The notes beneath the pieces are model-generated. The model was not told the origin of the DNA. It did no database searches and worked only from the letters and a program-made list of their open reading frames with translations. 35,171 nt of DNA from Schoenoplectus triqueter (lineage: Eukaryota; Streptophyta; Magnoliopsida; Poales; Cyperaceae). Numbering within the stretch: the first letter of the stretch is position 1; the number at the start of each line of letters is the position of its first letter. Position numbers and translations under genes: made by a program. The DNA is taken from assembly GCA_964058805.1 (NCBI GenBank), contig CAXKVV010000585.1, positions 1 through 35,171 of the forward strand, read 5' to 3'. Below, in pieces: positions 1-11,257 of the stretch.

Positions 1-1
1 G

Positions 2-2934
2 TTGTATCACAAGGAACACAAATATAAGACGGAGTGTGATGTTTGCCATGAATCAAGGTATGAACAATCCAACACCAGTGCAAAGCCTAGGGCGAAAAAG
101 GTCCTTCGCTATTTACCAATCACAGAGAGATTGCAACGATTGTATATGACGAAAGAGACTGCAAACCATATGAGGTGGCATGATGAAGGTCCTCGAGAAA
201 ATCCCGACATGATGGTGCACCCTGCTGATAGTGATGCTTGGCTGGAATTTGATAAGTTACATGAAGATTTCGCCGAAGAGGTTTGTATAACATTGTTTAG
301 ATTCTTATTATTTGTCGCTGATGTATATTATAATAGGAATGCATTTGCTGTAGGTACGTAATGTTAGACTAGGGCTGTCTACTGACGGATTTCAGCCATA
401 CAGCTCAAATGCAGCGTCTTATTCGTGTTGGCCGGTATTTTTGTTCCCTTATAATCTTCCTCCTGGTCTTCTAATGAAAGAAGATACAATCTTTCTTGCC
501 CTGCTTCTTCCTGGACCGACCCATCCCGGCCGAGATATCGACGTACTTTTAGAACCCTTGGTTGATGAGCTGAAAATGTTGTGGGTGGATGGAGTTGAAA
601 CATACGATGTGTCAAGGAAGCAACATTTCATCATGAAGGCATCGCTAATGTGGACAGTAAGCGATTTTCCAGCCTACGAGATGCTAAGCGGGTGGGGTAC
701 ACATGGAAGGATGGCATGTCCTTACTGCATGAGTAAAATAAAATCCTTTCGCCTCTTCAATGGAATAAAACCAACGTGGTTTGGTTGTCATAGGTGTTTT
801 CTAGATCAAAGTGATGAACTTCGCCAAGATGTGAACAATTTCCTAAAGGGTGAGGTCGATAATGATCCGCGACCTCCAATGTTGACGGGGGAGGAAGTGT
901 TGGAGGAATTAAACAAACTAGAACCGATCAAATGGGGAAAAATAACAAAATTAGACCAAATTGAGGGATATGGACAAACCCACCATTGGCAAAAAAAAAA
1001 GCATATTTTTTAGTTTACCATATTGGTCAAAGAATTTGCTGCGTCATAATATTGACTTGATGCATTTGGAGAAAAATTTTGCTGAAAATTTGATTTACAT
1101 GCTCCTTGACGTACCTAACAAAATCAAGGATAATGTCAAGTCTAGAGCGGACTTAAAACTTTATTGCAATCGACCCTCATTACACCTAACAGAGGATAAT
1201 CATAAGCCCAAGGCTCCGTACGCCCTAGCTCTCTCCGAAAAGCGTCAGGTCATGAGGTGGCTTAAGGACCTTGTTAGGTTTCCGGATGGGTATGCATCTA
1301 ATTGGTCGAGATGTGTCAACCTGACGAATTGCACACTAAGTGGACTTAAAAGCCATGATTTTCACGTATTCATAGAGCGTCTTCTTCCGGTTGCATTTCG
1401 AGATTTCGTTCCCAATTCAATATGGGATCTTTTATGCAGTATTTCAAAGTTTTTTAGAGAAATATGTGCAAAGGAGCTTGACCCGAACCGTGTGGATCAG
1501 CTTGAAAAAGAAATTATAAAAACGATATGCAAGCTCGAAATGGAATTTCCACCGAGTTTCTTCGATTCTATGGAACATTTAGTCATACATGTTGCACGTG
1601 AGGCGAGGATAGGAGGGCCGGTGGGTCCCCGATGGATGTACGCATGTGAAAGGTATACTTTTCTATTAGGTCTTAATAGGATCATATCATCATCATATCA
1701 TCAAAATTAAAGTGAAGTTATTACTTGCAGAAAGAACAAATATACAAAACTAAAGGTGAAGAACAAAGCACGAGTCGAGGCTTCAATTGTCGAGGCAACT
1801 CTCATCCGAGAAATATCTACGTATTGCTCATCTTATTTTGCCGAGCAACCAAGCAAGGGAAACCGTAAAAAAGAGGGAACAAAACCTTCAAGAAAAAAAT
1901 TGTCAATATTTGAGGCGCATGGCCACTCGATAGGTCGGAGAAACCGAAGAACTCTTGATGCTAAAGAATTTACTGCCGCACACAACTTTGTCCTTTTTAA
2001 TTGCCCTGAGATTCAGCCGTATTTAGAGTGAGTTCTTCATTAGACCATATCTTACTCTTTTGTAAATTAGGGTTACTCAATTAGGACAAACTCTTGCTAC
2101 TGTTGTTATGCTGGTTGGAAATAACTCCATTATATGATTGTTGATGTAATATACAGGGAGTTCGATACATTTAAGATCGACTCTGGACAAGTCACATCTA
2201 GTAATCCTTTACAAAAACTTCGTGACAGTGATTTTGCTGATTGGTTGCGAAAGAGGGTATTGGTTGATCATGATCGCACGATTGATGCTGACATTCGCAA
2301 TCTTGCATTGAAGCCAGATAAACAAGCAATTTGCTATGGTGGATATGAAATAAATGGTTTCAAATTCCACACTAAGACGTACGGTCAAGATAGATCAACA
2401 GTAAATAGTGGCGTCTGTATTAAAGGACAATCGGGCGATAATGAGGCACAACAAGACTACTACGGGGTTCTCCAAGAAGTGGTTGAGTTAAATTATGAAG
2501 GAGGTAATAAGGTGCTTCTTTTCAAATGTGATTGGTTTGACATAATAAATGGTGTTAAGAATGACGAAGAACGTGGCATTGTTGAGGTTAAGCATGCTTC
2601 TCGGCTTCGCTACTACGATCCATTTGTGTTGGCAGTGCAAACAATACAGGTGTATTATCTGCCATATGCGTCGACTAGGGGAGATAGAAAAAATTGGTGG
2701 GTGGCCATGAAAACACAGAAGAAAGGAAAGTTAGTTCTTGGAGACGGTGAAGAAGTTTTTCAAGAGGAACAAACACTTCACCCCAACAATCAATCTGTCA
2801 ATCCAATTAATCTATTGTCAACAACATCTACTGAGATAGAAGAAATAGAAAGCGACAACACTGATAGACTCTTAATCAATGAGTCAAACTTAGAAGAAGA
2901 AGATGATGATGATCCATATGCTCGCGACACATAA
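2..2934 (+). CDS. TNP2-type CACTA transposase, 5'-partial, one frameshift
   Basis: This is the catalytic transposase that would cut and paste CACTA elements in the nucleus. The exons I read are 2-280, 354-1652, 1731-2027 and 2157-2934. The introns 281-353, 1653-1730 and 2028-2156 all start GT and end AG, and splicing keeps the frame each time. Family blocks in order: a CDVC zinc-knuckle-like motif and HPADSDAW (exon 1); VRNVRLGLSTDGF, PYNLPP, PGRDIDV and LSGWGTHGRMACPYC (Transposase_21, exon 2); LRHNIDLMHLEKN near 1045; a DUF4218-like block about 1340-1800; and a DUF4216-like block about 2458-2675. The acidic tail ends at a TAA. The start codon is upstream of the window, and the first codon here is TTG, not ATG. 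The reading frame breaks in an A10 run at 991-1000. One A fewer would give the family's W-x-KKSIF block, so this is a mildly decayed gene or an assembly error. Confidence 0.88.
281..353 (+). other. Intron 1 of the TNP2 gene
   Basis: This 73-bp GT-AG intron (phase 0) sits between the FAEE codons and VRNVRLGL. Without splicing, the frame stops at 359-361. With splicing, the conserved LGLSTDGF block is restored. Confidence 0.85.
1653..1730 (+). other. Intron 2 of the TNP2 gene
   Basis: This 78-bp GT-AG intron (phase 2) follows WMYACER. Its acceptor is TTACTTGCAG at 1721-1730. Splicing joins GGPVGPRWMYACER to the KLKVKNKARVEASIVEA block in one frame, the order expected for TNP2 proteins. Confidence 0.82.
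2028..2156 (+). other. Intron 3 of the TNP2 gene
   Basis: This 129-bp intron has a strong GTGAGT donor at 2028 and an ATACAG acceptor at 2151-2156 (phase 2). It joins NCPEIQPYLE to the downstream EFDTFK segment. Read through, the frame ends at TGA 2029-2031. Confidence 0.8.
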
Positions 2935-3429
2935 TATGATACAGTTAGTTTCTTAAAAAAAAGACTCCTTGATTATTTCAACTTTCTGTTAAATGGTATT
3001 AATTTGTCTAATTGACATTATGGTTTTGTCAATAAATTGGATCAATTTAACCATCCATTCAATTGTGTTGACCAATTATCAATTGATGAATTTTTTTCAC
3101 CCAATAATGTATACTTGCCTTAAGTCACGGTTTGAATAAATAATATTATTTGCATTTTTATTTCAGGTGGCACCATAGGGAGGTGGGGTATGTTACTGGG
3201 CTTCAATATGGAGGTCATTGCTTAGCAATGAAAATGACAATCCTTAATTTTAAAATTTAACCATCTGTTTTCTTCAACTCCTTTGAATTTATCTTGTAAT
3301 TTTAAATGATCCATGGACAATTAATTAATATTGTTAGACTTCTTTTGTCAATCATGTGGTGTGGGATGTACTGTGAAAAATTTCATATATAATTTGAATT
3401 ATAATTGGAATGGTAAAACAAATATCAAC

Positions 3430-3787
3430 TATTCAAATGAGAGAAAATATCAGAAAAAGATAAATAACATTTCTGTGCAAAAATCCACGGAAAAGATATA
3501 AACATTTCACAGAAATGTTGAGAGTACAGATATATAATACTTTATACAATTTCCGTCGGATCTGAGATAGGTATTTCCGTAAAAGCGCAAAATCTGGAGA
3601 TTTCCTTCCAAGCGTTGACAATATTTGCCTCGAATGATAAAAACTTATTTCCATTAATACTTATTACCGTGAACGTGCGAGGCAAATAATCAACGGAAAC
3701 CCTATCTTTTGGCATTTCCATCGAACCCAAAATATCCCAGGGAAAATATAGGGACATTCCACAGAAATATCAACAATTCTAGTAGTG
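3430..3787. repeat. CACTA 3' subterminal repeat region and terminal inverted repeat
   Basis: The region has many short copies, in both orientations, of a motif like ATTTCCGT/ACGGAAAT (for example 3485-3494, 3549-3557, 3573-3580, 3691-3700, 3713-3720). It includes a 19-bp palindrome AACATTTCACAGAAATGTT at 3501-3519, and an inverted pair ATTTGCCTCG (3623-3632) and CGAGGCAAAT (3678-3687). It closes with the TIR at 3777-3787. In En/Spm-type elements such repeats bind the accessory protein TNPA; that role is inferred here. Two minus-strand open frames over this region are by-products of the repeats. Confidence 0.75.
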
Positions 3788-3790
3788 TAC

Positions 3791-6700
3791 CAGTATTCTA
3801 CTCTGAAAAATAAGTGTCTGGTACAAGCATTAGATCGACAGATAGAGGAGAAGGGTTTGGTGGAGGGTATTGTTGGTATTAAGAAAGTTTCTATTTTTTT
3901 TTTAATTCTGAATAAATGGGTATAATGGTAAATTTAAGAATAAATTAGATTTGTAATGATAAATTTCTTAATTGAAATTTTATAGTGATTATTTTTAAAA
4001 TTTAAAATTTTATAGTGATAAATAACTAATTTTCTCTAACAGCAGCAATGATGTTGACTATATAGGCACCGGCTTGATCTTTTGTGTTTTGACAATCTTA
4101 AATTTATTTATATTACGATCTTACAATTGAAATTGAACGGCGAAACATTAAAGTAAAATGAACAATTAAATCAGATAATTAAGAAGTAATCATCAACTTA
4201 TCAATAGCATATATTTTTCAAATTATATTTATTATGAATTTATATATCAACGTTCTAAATAGCGTGCTAGATGAAGAATTGCTATAACATTTTTGAACCT
4301 CAAATACTGCGCTAATTTATCTATAACATATAGCGGCAATCGAAATAGCGACTGCTATGCTACATCATAGTTATTTTAATACTGTTTTTTTAATTTTATA
4401 CTTCTATATGTTATTTATTTTCTTCATTATTCATAATTAGTATATTTATAAGACTAAACTATGATGTTTTAATCAAAATAGGGAAAAATATATTTAATTA
4501 ATGTACAGAAATTTTATTTAATTTTAAGAACTTTATGTTTGATGTATTTACACAAATATCGATTGACAAGTAACAATTACAAGTACTTAGGATATTTTTA
4601 GTCAGAAATAACACTTAATTTATGATATTTGAAGAATTTATTAAAAAAATGATACATGATTTAATATTTTGAAAACAATTTAGTTGCATTATACATAGTT
4701 TATAGTTTGTATTGTAAATTTTGAATCATTGCCCTCAAATTATGTATTACATAATGCTACGTAGTAAATCAACTTTGATTTATATATAAAAAATACTAAG
4801 TCAGATAATTTCCGTGATATTGTCACTACTCACAACAGCTTTTTTGGGAACCTCACCAGTCAACGCTATGCAGCAATAATCTCTATTTGAAATCTTAATA
4901 TAATGTAGATACATTTGTAATTAAAGGATTCAGATCGATATTAACTATTTTTTATCTAGATTTGTATGCCGTTATTTGTCGAATAAGAATATGCATTCAA
5001 ACAATTATTGGATATAGCTAGATTCATGTTCAGATTATTTTTTATGAATATGGACGTGGATGTGGCATTCAATTCAAATCGGATACAAATATAGATTTAA
5101 AATATTATCCAAATATGATTTTTTTGAACTTAGGACATCTGTTTTAGAGGGTTAATTATGTGTTCAATCGGATTTTTTATGTGGTTAAAATCCAATTAAT
5201 TCAATAGAATGAATTTGAGAGACTAGACCGCTGTGCAATTCATTTTAAAAAGATTAGTATCTAGCACTAATTTTATTATAAATAAATGATATATTTTACT
5301 TAAATATAATTTATGTATAAATTAATTATAAAGACTATTAAATTATAAATAAAATTAATTCATATTTAACAAAGGTGATGAACAAAATATAATAAATTTT
5401 CTTTCTGAATATGATTGTACAATGGAGAATTTTCTTTTTAACAATAAAACTTCATAATAGTTGATATTTAATTTATCTGATATATATATTTTTTTACAAA
5501 ATAATTATAGTTAGTATTAATTTTATTATAAATAAATAATATATTTTATTTAGCCTAAACACAACCAGTTGTTTTAATTTTGATCAATTAATATCAATAA
5601 GATGAGGGTTGAATGCCATAATTTTTTTATTCTACGATATGTCACAAATTCGCTTTTTAATTTATATTTTGAACTTTAATATTTAAATTTCAAATACAAA
5701 CAACTAATCTTGTCTATATTCATAGCAGAATTTTGCATTTATAAATTTTCATGAATTTTGAAGTTCATCTCATACTACATCAAAATGATCATCTTCTAAT
5801 AATAAATAAAGAATTACATCTCATACTTTTTCTAATAATTTGGTTTATTTGATAAATTATCGTGAATTGCATGCGCAAGAAATCATCACTGCAATGTCAA
5901 TAGATGCCCAATTATAATCTTATTTATTATATTTATTTATTTGTTATTATCGTTATTAATGATCTGACAAATGTATTTGACACATGAGCACACACGTACG
6001 TAAACACATGCATGGATGCATGTCTATACGTATTAGCACGTGATATGTTCACGTGTCAGACCTATCGTTAAACACACATATTCACCCTCTAAATAATTTT
6101 GATAGAGTTAAAAACGCACGTCTAATACGTCGAACACGAATAGGCGCATGTATCATGTGTACTACATATAAATACACATCTAGTACTTTATGATTTTCGA
6201 AGTTTTTTTGAATTTTGTTATTTTCCTCGTTGTTCTTAGTTTCTTTAATTTATAATTTATTTTAAATTTACGTGCTACACAAGTGTCAATATATGATAAC
6301 TATGTGTAAACACAAACATATTTTATATGGCGTGTTAAACGTGTCACGTATTTTAAATGTGTGTGTTCGGATTTTTAAGATTTCAAAATATTAATATATA
6401 CACATATAAATATGTAAATACGTATTGATACTACACATCTCCTCATAAATGCATCATGTATTGGCACGTAACACGCAGACGCAGGTCACAAATATTTATC
6501 AATTCATGATTTGTATCACGTTTTCTTTTTTGGTCATCCTACCCGAAGGTGACTATTGATCCCCTGGGAATAACAAATCTCATCTGGCCCATAATATTTG
6601 CCTGAGGAGGAGGATAAAAGGCTCTCAAAGAGATCTTTCTATTCTTTCGGTTTTGTACACCTACTTTTTGAAACTCCAAAAAAAAAAAAAAAACAATAGG

Positions 6701-8144
6701 GCCTAGTCAATTTTGGGCCCAACAGTAATTCGTAACGAAATCTTTAGGAACTCAAGATTCTTGAACTCGAAGGAATACGGAATATCCATTCAACTGTTCA
6801 TCAATCATACGCAATAAATTAATAAATCACAGGACAACTTTTCGTTGTACATCGAAACAAATAGACATTTATCTGAATATAATATGTTCATGACTCCTGC
6901 AGTTGTCCGTTTTAAATTAGTTTTCTTATTATTTTAGTCAGCTATAAATTGAAGAATTAAGGTTACTAAGTACTTTTTTTTAGTTAATCTCACCAAGGAC
7001 TATGTGATCTTCATCATCCATACCCCCAAGAATTTAACCAAAAATTACATTTATTTTTTTTAAATTTTGATTTACATTGCTCGTTCTTCATACCAAAATA
7101 TTATGAAATACAAAAGATTTACATTTTTTGAGGTTTTTAAATAATTTTTAAAGTACCATATTTTCATGTACTCAAGTTCATTATTTTGTTAGTAATTTTG
7201 AGTCATTTAAAAAAAAATCTAAAATAAATGCCTATAAAAGTTGATTAATAGAAGGTTTTTGTATCCCATTATATTTTCATATAAAAAATTTACTGAGAAA
7301 AATAAATTAAAATTTAGAGGTGATTAGATATATCATTTTATTTAAGCTCATAGAAAGTATTAGTGAGTTCAAGCTTCATAGATTTAGATCATATTAATTC
7401 CAATTACAAATGACTTAATCCTTGTACATATGATTTCGAAAATTATATTTCACTTTCTAATTAGCATAGTTACTAAAGTGGAAAGTCTTTCTGAAATGGC
7501 AGTCATTCTGTTATAACAAGAGGGTGTTAGTATTTATTCTTTTTAAATGTTGTAAATGGGTTACTCAAGAATATGACTTTTGCGTCAATGACTCAGAAAT
7601 TGAAGTTTTATAAAGTGCTAAATAAAAAATTGATCCCGACAATTTTAAGATGGATTTTTTTTATTTCTTCAAAAAATGTCTCCCTGTGCGATTGAAGACA
7701 AAATCTTAAAAGGTAGTAAACTCAATTCGGAATTCATTTGATGGTCGATGACTTAGTATTATTTAGTTTGGATAGACGAGTACATTAATTTTTTTATGAA
7801 TGTATTTTTTTTGAATGACATTAATTGTCTATGAGCCTTTGATGCTAAAAAAATCGGATATCTTCAAAAATTTTCTCTTTTTATTAGTTATTTTGTGTGT
7901 ATTTAGTTTTGTATTATTTTTTTTTATGGATGCAATCATCAATATTGAATAAAATTAGTTGACTGAATCGTTGATGTTCAAAAACAAAAATGTTGTCTCT
8001 AATTTATAAATCAACTATCTACTGGGAAAATAAACTATGAATGTTTAAATTCTAAAGTTCAAATTCAAATTAATCGTGTATGGCACGAGAAAACTTAAGA
8101 TCCAGGTCCAAGTTTGACGGAGACGGGCTGATGAGCGAACCTCT
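3791..8144. other. AT-rich intergenic DNA, no gene seen
   Basis: This stretch is very AT-rich, with no open frame of useful length in six frames and no domain I recognise. Local points are an ACGT-rich patch at about 5985-6500 and an A-run at 6678-6694 followed by a GGGCCTAG...GGGCCC stretch near 6700. It is probably old, decayed transposon DNA. Confidence 0.6.
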
Positions 8145-9408
8145 CACTATATAGTGAGGACAACACTCAATGATTATAGATGAAATTTATTGTTGAAAGT
8201 GCTCAATGGTATTACTAAAATATAAAGAGCAACGGTCATTAATAAAAAATACTATAAAATGGTGGTAAGAAGTCAAAAAGTAGAAATAAACTTTTAACAA
8301 CGGTTCTTAATTAAGAACCGTTGATAAATAATTATTTAACAATGATTTTTAATTTAAAAATTATTGTTAAAGATCCCTTTAACAACGATTCTTAGTTAAA
8401 AACCGTTTTTAAAAGGTGAAGCTCGAATTTTCTCTGACATAAATGAATTAACCAATAGTAGTCCATATTTTTTGCTTCCACGGATTGTTAGAATTTTTAA
8501 TCTCATTATTCATTTATCTCGATCCAACGATTCAAAAATTAAAATAAAAAAAATAAAATACCACAGATTGAACCTCTCTTTATCTTCTATTTTGATATAA
8601 AAAGAGAGCAGAGTGAAAGAGAGAAAAAAAAAGAGACAAAATAAATAAAAATTAAAATATGATCATCTCAACTTCAAATGATCATAATTTTTGATAAAAA
8701 ACTCTGATTGAGGCATGCTACGTGTCAACGGAAAGCTTACGATAAACTCTATATGGTTAACTGTTAATGCTGTTATGACTATTTTAAGGCAAAAGATTAT
8801 AGTCTTGACTCTAAAAAGCGCATTTGAAACTTTTAAGTTCTGTTTTTTCTTAAAAATTATATAAGTTTTTATATTATTACATGAGTAAGATGTATGTATT
8901 ATTGAGTAAATATTTTTTTCATTAGATGAATAATTATATTTCTTTCATACTAATTATTGAATGAATAATATATAATAATATTTCTTCTTATCTAATCAAT
9001 ATGACTTCATATTCATTGTTTACTGTTAAACAATATTTATTTATTTTTGACTCCATATATCAATCTAACTTCATATTTTAAGAACTTTATAGCATTTTTT
9101 TAAATTACCTTTAACAATATTTATTAACTAATAACCGTTGTTAAAGATTTTTTAGCAACGGTTATTAGATAAAATCGTTACTAAAGATTTATTTAACAAC
9201 GGTTATTAGTTAAAAATTATTATTAAACGACCCTTTAATAACAGTTATTAGCTAAGAATTATTATTAAATATTTTACAAAACGGTTTTAATAAAATTATT
9301 TAATAACGGTTATTTATATTTATTCTAATACTTTTTTTTAATAATAGTTGAAGAATCACTATCCAAGAGATTTAAAAACCGTTATTAAATCTAAAATTTG
9401 TTGTAGTG
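8145..9408. mobile_element. Non-autonomous CACTA-like element
   Basis: The right end reads AAATTTGTTGTAGTG and stops at 9408; its reverse complement starts CACTACAACAAATTT, a typical CACTA end. The left end I propose starts CACTA at 8145. Both ends are flanked by TCT (8142-8144 and 9409-9411), a 3-bp target duplication as expected for CACTA elements. Subterminal blocks of AACGGTT/AACCGTT repeats, often as local inverted repeats, lie at about 8227-8410 and 9115-9385. There is no coding capacity. The left TIR matches the right one only over about the first six bases, so the left boundary is less sure than the right. Confidence 0.6.
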
Positions 9409-10076
9409 TCTTTTCCTGAATAATACTTTTAGGCTCCAAATGGTGGCATCTGTTATGCATCGATCTTTCCTAAAAGTCGTGCATCTCCAACTTTTTATGT
9501 ATTGATTGATTAGTTCTAGAAACTTCTGAAAGATATATTAAAGAAAGCATATAGTACAGCCTAGCCATTCCATTAATTAAAAATGGATGTTTAGGTCGGA
9601 ATTAGTGCCTAATGAGACGACGTCAAATTATTTATGCACAAACTTTTCCTCTTTTCAGCTATCTCACGTTTGATAGCTAGTTATCTTTTTTTCTTCTGGT
9701 GCCAACTGACATGTTTAATTAATCTATGAATTAGAGGTGTACTAACTGTCCTTTAAAAAACCCCTTAAAAAATCTTTAATTATTTTTAATACTCAAACAG
9801 TAGATATAAATATATTTCATTTTTATATAAATATTTCGAATGGAGTAAATTTATTTCTAATAATAGTGAGTAGCTTACATTCTACGCATCCAGTCTCTCA
9901 ATCAAAAAATGTGAAACAGTGTGTTCGTACTTGAAATTATGACGTTCATATCTAATCCATAGAGGTAATATACTATACCAGATCGTGCTTTGGATATGAA
10001 AAAAAAAATTATTATTTCTCGTGTTTTGTATACCTTTTAAATTTTGAAAATTACCAATTTTATCATGACATCTAAA
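9409..10076. other. Intergenic DNA leading into the foldback cluster
   Basis: No gene is visible. The open frame at 9882-10106 on the minus strand runs into the left arm of the inverted repeat and looks like a chance frame. Bases from about 9860 may hold a diverged left end of foldback element A (GAGTAGCTTACATTCTACGC near 9868), but I cannot prove this. Confidence 0.5.
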
Positions 10077-10388
10077 CCGATCCAAACCGTTGAGCATCAT
10101 CTTCATATTGAAATATCCTTGGAGATCAAATTTTATATTTTTTTGAATTTTTTTGATATTTTTTAGATGAGTACAAAGTCGCTTGTTTTGGATGGTGCAG
10201 AAATCTTTAGATCAACAAACTTTGTACCCATCTAAAAAATATCAAAAAATTCAAAAAAATATAAAATTTGATCTCCAAGGATATTTCAATATGAAGATGA
10301 TGTTCAACGGTTTGGATCGGCCGTTTGAACTTTTAAATTCGAGATACGGACGCGAAGCACAAATTTTTTTTTTGCTTCGCGAAGCACC
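10077..10388. mobile_element. Foldback element A (long inverted repeat MITE)
   Basis: Bases 10077-10179 and 10219-10320 are a nearly perfect inverted repeat. The arms are about 102 bp, with a few substitutions and a one-base difference in an A/T run, and the loop is about 39 bp. The right side extends to a palindromic end TGCTTCGCGAAGCA at 10373-10386 followed by an (AT)n tract. The left outer end is diverged or replaced. No transposase is encoded. The plus-strand open frame at 10183-10392 is just the right arm. A transcript across it would fold into a long hairpin. Confidence 0.75.
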
Positions 10389-10412
10389 ATAGCATTACTC
10401 ATATATATATAA

Positions 10413-10801
10413 TTAGTCTATGGTAGCGTAGCACACGGACCTTAGCACAGATGGTCCGTGTGCTACGGACCATTTCTCCATTTTTAAAGTTTAAATGATT
10501 GATCTGATCGGTAAAAGTGTTTTTCATGTGAAAATCTAGTTGAAAACTAAATTTTATATTTTTTAGAATTCGTTTACTATTTTTTAAGATGGCTAAAAAT
10601 CATTATTTTTGAATGGCTCATAAAAATTAAATCAAGTAATTTTCTAACTATCTTAAAAATAGTAAAAAAATTCTAAAAATGTAAAATATTGTCCCCAATT
10701 AGATTTTCATATATAAAATATTATGACCGGTTGGATCGATTTGAAGACAAAGAAATGATCTGTAGCACACGAACCATCCATGCTACGCGTAGCACCGTAG
10801 C

Positions 10802-10805
<4 letters not shown>
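10413..10805. mobile_element. Foldback element B, related to A
   Basis: The two ends are inverted and similar: left TTAGTCTATGGTAGCGTAGCA from 10413, and right, read on the minus strand, TTAGGCTACGGTGCTACGC from 10805. The arms pair over about 190 bp, including the GATGGTCCGTGTGCTACGGA block and the ATTTTATATTTTTTAGAATT block. The right end has the palindrome TGCTACGCGTAGCA at 10781-10794. (AT)n tracts flank both sides. It has no coding capacity. Confidence 0.7.

Positions 10806-10853
<48 letters not shown>
10806..10853. repeat. (TA)n-(GA)n microsatellite
   Basis: A run of about 14 TA units is followed by about 10 GA units, directly between foldback elements B and C. Confidence 0.9.
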
Positions 10854-10860
<7 letters not shown>

Positions 10861-11257
10861 ATAATATGTTTTGTAAAGCACAAAATATTTTGTACTTCAC
10901 GTTTATATCTCATGTTTCAAAATTCAAATAGATGATCTAAACCGTTAGATATGATCTTCATATCAAAATCTCCTTGGTGATCAAATTTTATATATTTTTT
11001 AGAATTTTTTAATATTTTTTGAAGGACTATAAAATTCATTGATCTGACTTCTTCTGAACCATTCAATATTAACGATTTTCTATCCCTTTAAATAAATAGC
11101 AAAAAATTCTAAAAAAATATAAAATTTGATCACCAAAAAGATTTGAATATAAAGATCATATTTACGGTTTGGATCGTCCATTTAAATTTTGAAACAAAAT
11201 ATATAAATATGAAGTACAAAATATTTTGTGCTTTATAAATCATATTAGCACAGCTCT
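10852..11257. mobile_element. Foldback element C
   Basis: The left end AGAGATGTGATAATATG (from 10852) pairs with the right end CATATTAGCACAGCTCT (to 11257). Just inside is a shared GTAAAGCACAAAATATTTTG block. The arms are about 170 bp and the unpaired centre is about 60 bp. The inner arm block (ACCGTTAGATATGATCTTCATAT and GATCAAATTTTATAT) resembles the arms of element A, so A and C share ancestry even though their outer ends differ. Confidence 0.7.

Larger units (their letters stand above)
1..3787 (+). mobile_element. CACTA (En/Spm, CMC superfamily) DNA transposon, 3' portion
   Basis: The window opens inside a CACTA transposon. Two things show this: a TNP2-type transposase gene from base 2 to 2934, and a 3' terminus TTCTAGTAGTG at 3777-3787, which is the reverse complement of the common CACTACTAGAA end. 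Bases 3788-3790 (TAC) would be the 3-bp target duplication, but the 5' end lies outside the window, so this cannot be confirmed. Between the stop codon and about 3430 I see only AT-rich DNA, with no second (TNPA-like) gene. The last 350 bp carry repeated subterminal motifs. The gene is in good condition for a transposon, which suggests a fairly young insertion (inference). Confidence 0.9.

Noticed and set aside
379..634. Two minus-strand open frames (379-615 and 449-634)
   Set aside because: They lie antisense to conserved TNP2 exon 2 and show no domain.
3433..3757. Two overlapping minus-strand open frames
   Set aside because: They fall in the CACTA subterminal repeats and just translate the repeats.
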